NCBI RefSeq assembly: GCF_003201815.1
Contig: NZ_QJKB01000002.1
Coordinates: forward strand, 310,001-374,000
Direction: 5' to 3'
Source of the DNA: Undibacterium pigrum
Lineage (GTDB): Bacteria > Pseudomonadota > Gammaproteobacteria > Burkholderiales > Burkholderiaceae_D
Length of the DNA: 64,000 bases
The notes below the pieces were generated by a model. That model ran no database searches. It was given only the letters and a program-made list of their open reading frames with translations, and had not been told where the DNA came from. The translations under genes were made by a program, and so were the position numbers. Every line of letters starts with the position of its first letter. Position 1 is the first letter of the stretch. This document shows, piece by piece, positions 44,113 through 53,278 of the stretch.

Positions 44113-46281
44113 TTATTGCTTTTGCAAGCCACGTCGTATCAACAAAGGTTCTATCTTAGGCTCGCGTCCGCGGAAATTACGGAAAGATTCCAGCGGGTCC
44201 ATGCTGCCACCCTTGGACAATAATTGCTGACGGAACCAGTCACCATTCTTGCGGTTCAGACCACCGTTTTCCTTGAACCATTCGACGCTCTCGGCATCCA
44301 GCACTTCACTCCACAGATAAGCGTAGTAACCGGCTGAATAGCCACCGCCAAAGATGTGAGAGAAATACGTGCTGCGGTAACGTGGCGGCACTGGCGCAAA
44401 GTCCACACCAGCCTGTTTCAAGGCGTCTGCCTCAAAGACCAGTGCATCTTTTGGTATTTGCGCAGGTGTCAGTTGATGCCAGCGCTGGTCCAACAGGGAT
44501 GCAGCCAGGTATTCTGTCGTCGCAAAACCCTGATTGAATTTATTGGCGGCCGTGATCTTGTCGACCAGGCTTTGCGGTATCACTTCGCTATTCTGATAAT
44601 GTCTGGCGTAGTTCTTCAACACCTCAGGCCAGGTCGCCCACATCTCGTTCACCTGCGATGGATATTCAACAAAGTCACGTGGGACATTGGTGCCAGAAAA
44701 ACGTGGGTATTTCACATTCGAGAACAGGCCGTGCAGGGCATGGCCAAATTCATGGAAAGCCGTGCGCACTTCATCAAAAGTCAGCAAGGTAGGCTGGCCT
44801 GCTGGCGGTTGCGGGATATTGAGGTGGTTGGCAATTACAGGCTTGGTGCCAAACAGTGTGGACTGTTCTACATAAGCATTCATCCAGGCACCACCGCGCT
44901 TGGTATCGCGTGCATACATGTCAGCGATGAACAAGGCCATGCTCTTGCCATCGGCATCAAATATTTCATAGACCTTGACGCTGGGGTGGTAGACCGGCAA
45001 GTCAGTGCGTTCCTTGAAAGTGATGCCATACAGTTTGGTGGCAGCAAAAAAAACACCGTTTTCCAGCACATTCTTCAATTCAAAATAAGGGCGCAACTGG
45101 CTGTCGTCAAAGCTGTATTTTGCCTTGCGTAATTGCTCGGTATAAAACGCCCAGTCCCATGCTGCCAGCTTGAAATTGCCTTGCTGTGCATCAATGATTT
45201 TTTGCAGCTCTGCGCCTTCTGCTCTGGCGTTATTCACTGCTGCCGGTGCCAGCTCGCTCAGCATCTTGTTGACTGCGGTGGTGGTCTTGGCGGTTTCATC
45301 TTCCAGGCCATAGGCGGCATGGTTGGCATAACCCAGCAGGGTGGCGCGTTCAGCACGCAGGCGCGCCAGGTCGATGGCGACCTGGCGGTTATCAAATTCA
45401 CCGCCGTGGCTGCCACGGTTGACCGATGCTTCATGCAGGCGCTGGCGCAGGGCGCGGTTAGCCAGACTGGCTTCAAAAGGCTGGCCTGTGGTATTCATGA
45501 GCGGTATCACGAATTTATCTTTCAGGCCACGCGTCTTGGCTGCTTCAGCCGCGCTGGCGATTTCTTCTTCAGACAAACCTTGCAGTTCTGCCTTGCTGTC
45601 GACGATGATGGCTGATGCATTGGTTTCTTTCAATACGTTCTGACTGAACTTGGTGGACAAGCTGGCCAGTTGCGCATTCAGGCTCTTGAGTTTTTGTTTG
45701 TCCTTGTCACCCAGCTTGGCACCGGCGCGCACAAAATCTGTGTAATAGCGTTCCAGCAAGCGTGTGGATTCTGCATCCAGCTTCAAGGCCTGACGTGCTT
45801 CATATAATTTGCTGATGCGCTGGAACAGGCTGGCATTCAAAAAAATCTGGTCCTGATGGGCTGCCAGCTTGGGGGCCAGGTCACGCGACAGGGCTTCCAG
45901 CGTGGGATTGGTATTTGCACCGGTCAGGCTGAAAAACACGGTAGAAACACGGTTCAGCATCTGGCCTGCACGTTCCATGGCAATCACGGTATTGTCAAAC
46001 GTGGGCGTGGCGCTATTGTTGGCAATTAGTTTGATCTCGGCTGCGTGCTGGCGCATGCCTTCTGTGAAAGCTGGTGCGTAGTGCTCATTCTTGATCTGGT
46101 CAAAAGCCGGATAGTGGTAAGGCAGTTTGCTGATACTGGCAAAGGGATTGTCAGCCAGTTTGCTGGCCGATTTCTTTTGCGTGGCGGCCTTGCCAGCCTG
46201 GGCAGTTTCAGCAGCAGTGACATAGCTGCCAGGCGTGGCCAGCGCCGTGCCCAGCAAAATGAGCAGTAAATGTTTGTTCAT
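44113..46281 (-). CDS. dcp: M3 family peptidyl-dipeptidase (Dcp-like), exported
   Basis: Zinc peptidase that removes dipeptides or cleaves oligopeptides. The motif HEFGHALHG supplies His510, Glu511 and His514, and Glu539 (RDFVEYPSQ) is the third ligand. The substrate-binding His/Tyr region reads SHIFGGGYSAGYYAYLWSEVLDAE. The N-terminus (LLLILLGTALATPGSYVTAA) is a signal peptide, so the enzyme is probably periplasmic. Length 722 is near the 680-residue Dcp family size plus signal. It stands alone in the minus direction and fits the peptide-degrading theme of the window. Confidence 0.93.
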   Translation of the reverse strand: MNKHLLLILLGTALATPGSYVTAAETAQAGKAATQKKSASKLADNPFASISKLPYHYPAFDQIKNEHYAPAFTEGMRQHAAEIKLIANNSATPTFDNTVIAMERAGQMLNRVSTVFFSLTGANTNPTLEALSRDLAPKLAAHQDQIFLNASLFQRISKLYEARQALKLDAESTRLLERYYTDFVRAGAKLGDKDKQKLKSLNAQLASLSTKFSQNVLKETNASAIIVDSKAELQGLSEEEIASAAEAAKTRGLKDKFVIPLMNTTGQPFEASLANRALRQRLHEASVNRGSHGGEFDNRQVAIDLARLRAERATLLGYANHAAYGLEDETAKTTTAVNKMLSELAPAAVNNARAEGAELQKIIDAQQGNFKLAAWDWAFYTEQLRKAKYSFDDSQLRPYFELKNVLENGVFFAATKLYGITFKERTDLPVYHPSVKVYEIFDADGKSMALFIADMYARDTKRGGAWMNAYVEQSTLFGTKPVIANHLNIPQPPAGQPTLLTFDEVRTAFHEFGHALHGLFSNVKYPRFSGTNVPRDFVEYPSQVNEMWATWPEVLKNYARHYQNSEVIPQSLVDKITAANKFNQGFATTEYLAASLLDQRWHQLTPAQIPKDALVFEADALKQAGVDFAPVPPRYRSTYFSHIFGGGYSAGYYAYLWSEVLDAESVEWFKENGGLNRKNGDWFRQQLLSKGGSMDPLESFRNFRGREPKIEPLLIRRGLQKQ

Positions 46282-46364
46282 GTAGTTTTACCAGTATCTG
46301 TGATCAAAAAAGGAACCCAGTGTAGCAGACCATCAATAGGAAAGATCGTTCACCCCAGGCAAAA

Positions 46365-46390
46365 AAATAGCGCCTGAAAAGGCGCTATTT
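46365..46390 (-). terminator. rho-independent terminator after the small membrane protein gene
   Basis: Ten-base stem AAATAGCGCC / GGCGCTATTT, six-base loop; the minus strand continues with a T run. It lies 26 bp past the stop of the 45-residue gene, marking that gene as the end of a transcript. Confidence 0.88.
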
Positions 46391-46416
46391 CCAGATACCT
46401 TGATCTGAGTTTCCGC

Positions 46417-46554
46417 TCAGCACATCACAAAACGGTTCGCCAGATCAAGTATGAAAGCCGGGCGCAGATAGGCCAGGAAAACCAGGGCCAGCACCGTCAC
46501 CATGATGGCGGCCCAGAGCAGGCGCAGCAGTTTTTTGGATGATGATCTCGACAT
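46417..46554 (-). CDS. 45-residue single-pass membrane protein
   Basis: A short frame from ATG at 46554 to TGA at 46417. The N-terminus is basic and Ser-rich (MSRSSSKKLLRLLW), followed by one membrane segment (AAIMVTVLALVFLAYL) and the tail RPAFILDLANRFVMC. It starts 7 bp after the stop of the MFS transporter gene and is followed by a good terminator, so the two appear to form a transcript. I recall short proteins ending in similar DLAN-x-x-W/V-x-C tails in other Proteobacteria, but cannot confirm this. Role unknown; a helper of the transporter is possible. Codon use is like its neighbours. Confidence 0.72.
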   Translation of the reverse strand: MSRSSSKKLLRLLWAAIMVTVLALVFLAYLRPAFILDLANRFVMC

Positions 46555-46561
46555 GGCGTGC

Positions 46562-47770
46562 TCAGGCCGCTGCCGTGCGGGCAATGGGTTTTTCACTGAT
46601 AGGCAAATTCACCAGCGCGGCAAAAATACCCAGGCCAAGGACTATGCCCCATACCATATTGTAGCTGCCGGTTTTGGTATAGATATAGCCGCCCAGCCAG
46701 ACCCCGATGAAGCTGCCAACCTGGTGTGAGAAAAACACAAAACCCGACAGCATGGACAGATACTTGACGCCAAAAATCCCGGCAATCACGCCATTCGTCA
46801 GTGGCACGGTGGACAGCCACAGCACGCCCAGCGCTGCGGCAAACAGATAGACAGAATAAGGTGTCAGCGGTGCCAGCAAGAAAAGGCCAATGACGACGCT
46901 GCGCGCCAGGTAGATGGCAGACAGCAGATAGGGTTTCGGGAACATGCCACCCAGCTTGCCTGCATAGTAAGAGCCAAAGATATTGAACAGACCTATCAGC
47001 GCCAGCGCATACACAGCCACACTGGGGTCCATGACACCCTTGTCTTTCAGGTAGGCAGGCATATGCACGCCGATGAAAACCAGCTGGAAGCCACAGACAA
47101 AATACCCAGCCACCAGCAGCAGGAAAGGCTTATAGGCAAAGGCTTCGCGTATCGCCTCCATGATGCTTTGCTGTGGGCCTGTGGCTTGCTCCAGTGCTGG
47201 TTCACGCAGTTTCCAGGCCATGGGCAGCATCAATACAACTACCAGCGCGGCCAGTACATAGAAAGCATTTTGCCAGCCTGCATGGTCAATCAGTTGCTGT
47301 TCTATCGGCATCATGATGAACTGGCCAAAAGAACCTGCCGCAGAAGAAATGCCAAACGCCCAGGAGCGTTTTTCCAGTGGTGCTGTACGGCCTATGATGC
47401 CGCTGACTGCACCAAAGGAAGTACAGGCCAGCGCCGCGCCTATCAGTATGCCCGTGCCTATAATGAACAGGGCAGAGTTATCGACCAGGGCCATCCACAG
47501 CAAGCCAGCGGCGTACAGGAAGGCACCCAGCACCATCATCTTCATTGTGCCTACCTTGTCTATCACCATGCCAGCCAGCGGGCCAAACACCCCCCACATG
47601 AGGTTTTGCAAAGCCATGGCCATGGAAAAAGTTTCCCTGGTCCAGCCATGTTGCTGTGAGATAGGTTGCATCCAGAAGCCAAAGCCATGTCTGACACCCA
47701 TGGACAAGGTGATAACGATACCGCTGGCCAGCAGCACGGTTTTCAGGTCGGGGGCGCGTTGAGTAGTCAT
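46562..47770 (-). CDS. major facilitator superfamily transporter (OFA/MCT-like)
   Basis: A 402-residue inner-membrane protein with about 12 membrane segments. Family marks are SMGVRHGFGFWMQPISQQHGWTR in the first segment and the loop GPLAGMVIDKVGTMKMM between segments 2 and 3, with charged residues typical of the MFS A motif. The pattern resembles monocarboxylate/oxalate-formate antiporter-like members; the substrate is unknown. ATG at 47770 (MTTQRAPDL) is preferred over GTG at 47779. The 45-residue membrane protein gene follows after 7 bp. Confidence 0.92.
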   Translation of the reverse strand: MTTQRAPDLKTVLLASGIVITLSMGVRHGFGFWMQPISQQHGWTRETFSMAMALQNLMWGVFGPLAGMVIDKVGTMKMMVLGAFLYAAGLLWMALVDNSALFIIGTGILIGAALACTSFGAVSGIIGRTAPLEKRSWAFGISSAAGSFGQFIMMPIEQQLIDHAGWQNAFYVLAALVVVLMLPMAWKLREPALEQATGPQQSIMEAIREAFAYKPFLLLVAGYFVCGFQLVFIGVHMPAYLKDKGVMDPSVAVYALALIGLFNIFGSYYAGKLGGMFPKPYLLSAIYLARSVVIGLFLLAPLTPYSVYLFAAALGVLWLSTVPLTNGVIAGIFGVKYLSMLSGFVFFSHQVGSFIGVWLGGYIYTKTGSYNMVWGIVLGLGIFAALVNLPISEKPIARTAAA

Positions 47771-47888
47771 GATAATCACTTATAAGCAAACTCAGTTAGT
47801 GTATGCCATTCCTGAAAACCATGTGGACTGCCCAAACCACCATGACGGTATGGTGTCTGGAAGCAGTCAGGATGGCCTGTCGCTACCC

Positions 47889-50786
47889 TCAGGGATTCAG
47901 CGGCAGGCTCAGGCAAAAGCGCGTGCCAAGTCCTGGTGTGCTGTCGACCGTAATACTGCCATGCATGATGGTCGTCACCAGATTGTGGACAATGCTGAGA
48001 CCCAGGCCGCTACCGCCCTGGCCCAGCTTGGTGGTAAAGAAGGGATCAAAAATACGTCGCAAGTTCTGCGCTTCTACGCCCTTGCCATTATCAGAGAAAA
48101 TCAGTTGTACCTGATTGTCTGGCGCTTTATAGGCGCGCAAAAGCATCTTGCCATTTTCACGATTGTCAAAGGCATGCAGCATGGCATTGTTGATGAAATT
48201 ATTCAGTATCTGCCCATATGGTCCGGGGAAGCTGTTTAACTCTATATCGTCGGGGATATCAATTTCCAGGGTATGGCCACGCTTGTGTATCAGGTTGTGC
48301 AGCGTGCGTATGACTTCCAGTGAAGTTTTGCGCAAATTAAATGTGCGGCGCATCTGGCTGGTCTGGTCTACCGAGACTTGTTTGAAACTGCTAACCAGGT
48401 CGCTGGCGCTCATGAGATTGCGCAGCAATAAATCATTGGCATTATTGATGGTGGCCGAGAACTGGTTGAGGTCAGAACGCTTCAAACTGTTTTCCGTCAG
48501 CTTGCGCAAGAAGATGGCCGACTGTTCCTGCAAGGTAGTGGCCGTCAGCAGGCTATTCCCTATTGGGGTATTGAGCTCATGCGCAATGCCAGCCACCAGT
48601 GAACCCAGGGCCGCCAGCTTTTCTTGCGAGATCAGGATTTGCTGGGCTTTTAATAACTGCTGGTAGGTCTCGGCATTTTCTATGGCGATGGCGGTATAGG
48701 CCGCCAGCATCATGGCAATATCCAGATGCATGCGCTGGAAGGCATGGCTGTGAGTACTCTGGATGGCAATCAGGCCTATGGTGCGGCCCTTGATTGTCAG
48801 AGGCACATAAATATTTGAGACCGGGATGATCTTCTCCAGATCAGCAAAATAGGCACTGTCCACGGTCAGCTTGTTGAGACCCGCTACGCTGATGTAATTC
48901 TGGTATTCAGTATAAATATCGCTGATGAAGATAGGTTCCTGATGCGAGACACACCAGACCGACAGCAAGTCCTTGTCCTTGATATCGCGTATATACGGCA
49001 ACATGCGATGGCCGCGCAGGATATTGCAGGGGAATTCTATGGTCTCCTGTTCTGGCCGGTAAATGCCGACTGCAAATACTTCTGCCCCCATCAACTCATG
49101 GACATGGCGGTAGACGATTTCCATGATGGTGTCACGGTCCAGGCTGGACGTGATTTCACGGCCTATTTCGCTGAGCTGGTAAATATGCTGTTGGGCTTGC
49201 TGCAATTGTTCTGTCTGCAGTTGCAAGGCGGCGGTACGCTCCATTACCCTGGCTTCCAGTTGCTTCTGGGTTTGCGAATGTTCAGCATGGCTGAGGACTT
49301 GTTGTATGAGGTTCGCCAGATGGCGGCCAAACAAGACATCTTCCCGCGACCAGTGCCTGATCGCACTGGTCTGGGCGAAACAGAGCAGTCCTACGCTCTT
49401 GCCATGCAGACGCAAGGGGATTTCCAGTACAGAGTGCAATTGCTGTTGCCCCAGCAAGGCTCGCATCTCGCCAGCCACCACATGCAGGCGCATGTCATTT
49501 GCCACCAGCGGCACTTCATCCTGCTGCAGTATATGCATCAGCAAGGGCAAGTTCTGGCATGGCATTTCTGCCCTGACCGCAGTACAGCTTGCACCGGCTC
49601 TGGCATGGCAGTGCAAGCCTATGCCATTGCCATCGAACAAGTGAACGCTCACCAGCTCGGCATGCAGGATGCCCAGCGCGGTATCACTGATCAATTGCAG
49701 CACTTCGCTTTGCTGCCCTTCTTCCAGTAAACGGTTGGACGACAGTTCCAGCAGGATTTCTACCGGCGATTTGCGCGACAGATCATAGGCGCGCAATTCG
49801 CGGAACTTGTCTACCGTGCCCAGTTCACTGAGTTCGTTCGTGGTTTGCTGGTGCAGGCGGGCAAAGTGCAGTGCCTCTTTCCAGTTCTCTTGTTGCTCAT
49901 GTAATTCAGACAGTGCCGCCAGGCTGCGCACTTTCTGGCTGCGTGAACCAATTTTTTCGGCATAGCTCAGGGCAGTAGCATAGGCAGCCAGAGCATCTTC
50001 GGTTTGCCCGGCAGCGCGCAAAATGTCGGCCAGCGAATCCAGGGTTGCCGCTTCCAGCCAGACATAGTCGCAGGCATGGGCCAGTTGCAATGCTGTGCGT
50101 ATATGAGTTTCGGCAAGCGCCAGTTGCGCATTGCGGCTGGCAGCCAGGCCCAGATACCAGTAAGTCTCTGCCAGGTATTCATGAATGGCATGTTCTTCAG
50201 CCAGTGCCTTTGCTTTTAGAAAACAGTTTTCCGCCGCCTGTAATTCACCGGTATTGAGTTCATTGACACCGAGGTTGATGATCTGCTTGCACAGCAGATA
50301 AGGCTCATTCAACTGTTCCAGCAAGATTCCGGCATCAGTATGAAAACGGGCTGCGGTCTTGCGGTCACCGAGAGCATCGTAAATCTGGCCCAGCCCAATA
50401 TGGGCTTCGACCAGGGTGACCTGGTCACGGTTGAATTTACTGAGATCGACGCAACGTGTCCAATACAGGATGGCATCGCGGTAAGCACCTTCGGTATAGC
50501 TGATGCGGCCCAGTGCCAGCAACATCAAGCCAGCGGGGCGTGTCAGTTGCTGTTGTTCCGCGACTTGCAAGCCTTGCTCCAGCTCATTGTGCATGGAATG
50601 CGCCTGTCCCAGTCTTTCCAGTATCAGGTAGCGCTGGTAACAGGCGTCAAGTTGCAGGCCGGTTTGTCCGGCGGCCTGGGCTTGCAGGCTCAACTGGCTG
50701 AGTAAACAAGTCGCCAGCCGCGGATGTCTGCGCGCGGTCTTGACGATACGATGCAAATTGCGATTCAAATTCAGCGCCTGGCGCAT
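47889..50786 (-). CDS. TPR-GAF sensor histidine kinase
   Basis: A 965-residue soluble kinase. Residues about 20-340 are TPR-type helical repeats (for example GRISYTEGAYRDAILYW and GLGQIYDALGDRKTAARFH). Two GAF domains follow (about 390-550 and 590-735), separated by a coiled coil. The kinase core has H box GIAHELNTPIGN, N box NFINNAMLHAF, G1 DNGKGV and G2 GSGLGLSIV, all intact. ATG at 50786 (MRQALNLNRN) has GGGA nearby; the frame stays open to 50960 but would run into the divergent repair gene. The TPR region suggests sensing by protein contact. No regulator gene is adjacent. Confidence 0.92.
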   Translation of the reverse strand: MRQALNLNRNLHRIVKTARRHPRLATCLLSQLSLQAQAAGQTGLQLDACYQRYLILERLGQAHSMHNELEQGLQVAEQQQLTRPAGLMLLALGRISYTEGAYRDAILYWTRCVDLSKFNRDQVTLVEAHIGLGQIYDALGDRKTAARFHTDAGILLEQLNEPYLLCKQIINLGVNELNTGELQAAENCFLKAKALAEEHAIHEYLAETYWYLGLAASRNAQLALAETHIRTALQLAHACDYVWLEAATLDSLADILRAAGQTEDALAAYATALSYAEKIGSRSQKVRSLAALSELHEQQENWKEALHFARLHQQTTNELSELGTVDKFRELRAYDLSRKSPVEILLELSSNRLLEEGQQSEVLQLISDTALGILHAELVSVHLFDGNGIGLHCHARAGASCTAVRAEMPCQNLPLLMHILQQDEVPLVANDMRLHVVAGEMRALLGQQQLHSVLEIPLRLHGKSVGLLCFAQTSAIRHWSREDVLFGRHLANLIQQVLSHAEHSQTQKQLEARVMERTAALQLQTEQLQQAQQHIYQLSEIGREITSSLDRDTIMEIVYRHVHELMGAEVFAVGIYRPEQETIEFPCNILRGHRMLPYIRDIKDKDLLSVWCVSHQEPIFISDIYTEYQNYISVAGLNKLTVDSAYFADLEKIIPVSNIYVPLTIKGRTIGLIAIQSTHSHAFQRMHLDIAMMLAAYTAIAIENAETYQQLLKAQQILISQEKLAALGSLVAGIAHELNTPIGNSLLTATTLQEQSAIFLRKLTENSLKRSDLNQFSATINNANDLLLRNLMSASDLVSSFKQVSVDQTSQMRRTFNLRKTSLEVIRTLHNLIHKRGHTLEIDIPDDIELNSFPGPYGQILNNFINNAMLHAFDNRENGKMLLRAYKAPDNQVQLIFSDNGKGVEAQNLRRIFDPFFTTKLGQGGSGLGLSIVHNLVTTIMHGSITVDSTPGLGTRFCLSLPLNP

Positions 50787-50931
50787 GATTCCCGATTTGT
50801 TTGTCCGAAAATGGCTAGAAGTGTGATACGCAGTCGCGTATAACGATTCCTGAAGATAGTAATGCAGATTGTTACGCCGGTACATGATTTTAACTATCCC
50901 GGATTTAATTGAATATAAGAAAGTGGTAGCT

Positions 50932-52491
50932 ATGGAACAGCAGATACAGACAGCAGACAAACAGCAGGCAGCAGTGCCGCCTGATGCTACCAGTCTGATG
51001 CTGACGCAAGATAGCGAGGGGTTGACGCAAAAACAGTGCTATTACCGCGCCCTGGCCGCCAAGGACAGCCGTTTTGATGGCGTGTTTTTTACAGGCGTGA
51101 AAACCACGGGCGTGTATTGCCGCCCAGTATGTGGTGTCAAGACCCCGCGTGAATCTTCCTGCGAATTCTATAGCAGCGCCGCCGCCGCAGAAGCGGCTGG
51201 CTTTCGCCCCTGCCTGCGTTGCCGCCCTGAACTGGCCCCTTATGCGATACAGCAAAATCTTGCCCACGCCATCTGGCAAAGAATCGCCGATGGTGCCTTG
51301 AATGAAACGGATATAGAAAGTTTCTCCCACCAGGTTGGCCTGTCTTCCCGCCAGTTGCGTCGCGTCATGCTGCAGGAATTTGGTGTGACACCGGTAGAAC
51401 TGGCCCAGACCCAGCGCTTGCTGTTTGCAAAAAAGCTGTTGCAGGAAACTCAGCTGGGCATGGCAGAGATTGCCTTTGCTGCCGGTTTTGGCAGTGTCAG
51501 GCGTTTTAATGCCCTGTTCTCAGAACGCTATCAACTGGCCCCGGGCTCGATACGCCGTGCCGCCGACAGTGCTGGTGAAGGCGTCAGCCTGAAACTGGCT
51601 TACCGTCCTCCTTATGCCTGGGACGCAGTGATCACTTACCTTGCTGGCCGGGCCATGCCGGGTCTGGAGGCAGTCATTGATGAAAAAGGTGGCAAGGCCT
51701 ATGTACGCAGCGTGCATATGGATGGACTGGAAGGCTGGCTCAAGGTTGCCCATTTGCCTGCCAAGCAACAACTCAGCCTGCAAGTCTCGCCCAGCCTGGC
51801 ACCGGTACTCATGCCTCTGATGGCCAGGGTCAGGCAGCAATTTGACCTGGAAGCCAATCCTGCCGTCATACAAAGTCATTTGCAAAGCCATGCCTTGCTG
51901 GCCGCACAAATCCAGCGCACTCCCGGTATGCGTGTACCCGGTGCTTTTGACAGTTTCGAGCTGGCTATTCGCGCCGTGCTGGGCCAGCAAGTCAGCGTGG
52001 CGGGGGCTACCACGGTGGCGGGTCGTTTGGTGACGCGCTTTGGCCAGCCTGTTGTTACACCGTTTGCTGGTGTTACCCACCATTTCCCCAGCCCGCAAAC
52101 AATTGTCGATCTGTCGATAGATCAACTGGCAGGCATAGGCATACCCGGCGCGCGCGCTGCCACTTTGCAAAACATCGCCAGGTTTGCACTCGATGGTGGC
52201 CTGCAAAGGCAGTTGGCTGCCAGCTCTGACGAGATGGTGGCCAGGCTAAAGACTGTCAAAGGCATAGGTGAATGGACGGCGCAATACATTGCCATGCGTG
52301 CCCTGCGTTTCTCGGATGCCTTCCCTGCAGGTGACCTGGGTTTGCAAAAAGCAGCCGCATTGCTGGCAACCCCGGCAACCCCGGCAAGTGAGCGCCTGAC
52401 TGAAAAACAATTGCTGATAATTGCCCAGCCCTGGGCACCGTGGCGGGCCTATGCAGCTTTGTTGCTGTGGCAATCATTAAGTAAAGAGTAA
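50932..52491 (+). CDS. alkA: Ada N-domain / AraC HTH / AlkA 3-methyladenine glycosylase fusion
   Basis: A 519-residue fusion for alkylation-damage repair. The Ada zinc domain (residues 30-100) has Cys63, Cys67, Cys94 and Cys97 (YCRPVC, CLRC); the Cys63 equivalent takes methyl groups from phosphotriesters and turns on transcription. The AraC-type HTH spans about 110-205. The AlkA part (220-519) has the HhH motif VKGIGEWTAQY and catalytic Asp468 (PAGDLGLQK), so it should excise 3-methyladenine. ATG at 50932 (MEQQIQTADK) is preferred over the TTG at 50869. Ogt follows 43 bp later in the same direction. Confidence 0.95.
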   Translation: MEQQIQTADKQQAAVPPDATSLMLTQDSEGLTQKQCYYRALAAKDSRFDGVFFTGVKTTGVYCRPVCGVKTPRESSCEFYSSAAAAEAAGFRPCLRCRPELAPYAIQQNLAHAIWQRIADGALNETDIESFSHQVGLSSRQLRRVMLQEFGVTPVELAQTQRLLFAKKLLQETQLGMAEIAFAAGFGSVRRFNALFSERYQLAPGSIRRAADSAGEGVSLKLAYRPPYAWDAVITYLAGRAMPGLEAVIDEKGGKAYVRSVHMDGLEGWLKVAHLPAKQQLSLQVSPSLAPVLMPLMARVRQQFDLEANPAVIQSHLQSHALLAAQIQRTPGMRVPGAFDSFELAIRAVLGQQVSVAGATTVAGRLVTRFGQPVVTPFAGVTHHFPSPQTIVDLSIDQLAGIGIPGARAATLQNIARFALDGGLQRQLAASSDEMVARLKTVKGIGEWTAQYIAMRALRFSDAFPAGDLGLQKAAALLATPATPASERLTEKQLLIIAQPWAPWRAYAALLLWQSLSKE

Positions 52492-52534
52492 ATCAGGAAT
52501 ACGTAACGAATAAGTAAGGACTAAAGGACAGATC

Positions 52535-53017
52535 ATGAAATACCTCAATTACCAAAGCACGGTTGGGCAATTGCTGTTAGCCGCCAGTGAACGTGGACTC
52601 AGTGGCGTGTATTTTGAAAACCATAAGCACTTCAAGGGTAGCGCGGGCTGGCAAGAAGACGAGTCTGACCCCATCCTGAACCAGGCACGCCAGCAATTGC
52701 AGGAATACTTCGCCGGTCAGCGCCAGGACTTTGACGTGCCACTGGATTTGTCGGCCGGGACAGAGTTCCAGCAAGAAGTATGGGCAGCCCTGCGCCGCAT
52801 CCCCTTCGCCCAGACCAGCAGCTATCTGGCACTGGCGCAGGGTATAGAGCGTCCCAAGGCTGTACGTGCTGTGGGGGCGGCAAATGGTCGCAACCCCCTG
52901 TCCATCATTGTCCCCTGCCACAGGGTGATCGCCAGCAATGGCGCGTTGACTGGTTATGCAGGTGGTTTGCAGAATAAGGAAGCTTTATTGATGCTGGAAA
53001 GAAAATTTTCCAAATAA
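52535..53017 (+). CDS. ogt: methylated-DNA--protein-cysteine methyltransferase
   Basis: Suicide repair protein that moves a methyl group from O6-methylguanine to its own Cys128 in the motif IIVPCHRVI. The N-terminal domain is short and the helix-turn-helix RPKAVRAVGAANGRNPLS is complete. The length of 160 residues fits Ogt. A GGACAG sequence precedes the ATG. It forms an adaptive-response pair with the upstream Ada-AlkA gene, which supplies the regulator; together they cover phosphotriester, O6-methylguanine and N3-methyladenine damage. Confidence 0.95.
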   Translation: MKYLNYQSTVGQLLLAASERGLSGVYFENHKHFKGSAGWQEDESDPILNQARQQLQEYFAGQRQDFDVPLDLSAGTEFQQEVWAALRRIPFAQTSSYLALAQGIERPKAVRAVGAANGRNPLSIIVPCHRVIASNGALTGYAGGLQNKEALLMLERKFSK

Positions 53018-53136
53018 CAATATTGCTGGGGATTCATGGATGGCCGGTGCTTAAAGTATGAGCAGCAGAGTGAGCAGCGCAGGTATTTTCACAAAAAGCA
53101 GATGGATATCTGAAAATATCATTTAGTTAATTTTGG

Positions 53137-53201
53137 TGCGACGCACAAAAAGTGCTTGACCTTTTAAATTCTGCGTGTAGAATCGTATTTGTTGCGGTGC
53201 A
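53137..53201 (+). promoter_or_regulatory. phasin promoter flanked by two TGC-N3-GCA inverted repeats (PhaR-like sites)
   Basis: A sigma-70 promoter is clear: TTGACC (53156-53161), a 16-bp spacer and TAGAAT (53178-53183). Two symmetric TGC-N3-GCA sites lie on either side, TGCGACGCA (53137-53145) and TGCGGTGCA (53193-53201), centres 56 bp apart. PhaR of PHA-storing bacteria binds TGC-rich palindromes of the form CTGC-N3/4-GCAG; these fit the core. They would let PhaR repress the phasin until PHA granules form. Confidence 0.65.
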
Positions 53202-53278
53202 CCATTCAATAATTCGTGGAAAGCGCTGCCGATCATTAACGCTGTTAAGCCACTTAATTCCATTTACCGGAGAATGCC

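Noticed and set aside
44014..44223. 69-codon frame after the TonB-domain gene
   Set aside because: It covers a terminator and the 3' end of the M3 peptidase gene on the other strand.
50787..50960. 58-residue extension of the TPR-GAF kinase
   Set aside because: It would overlap the divergent repair gene start and has no family support.
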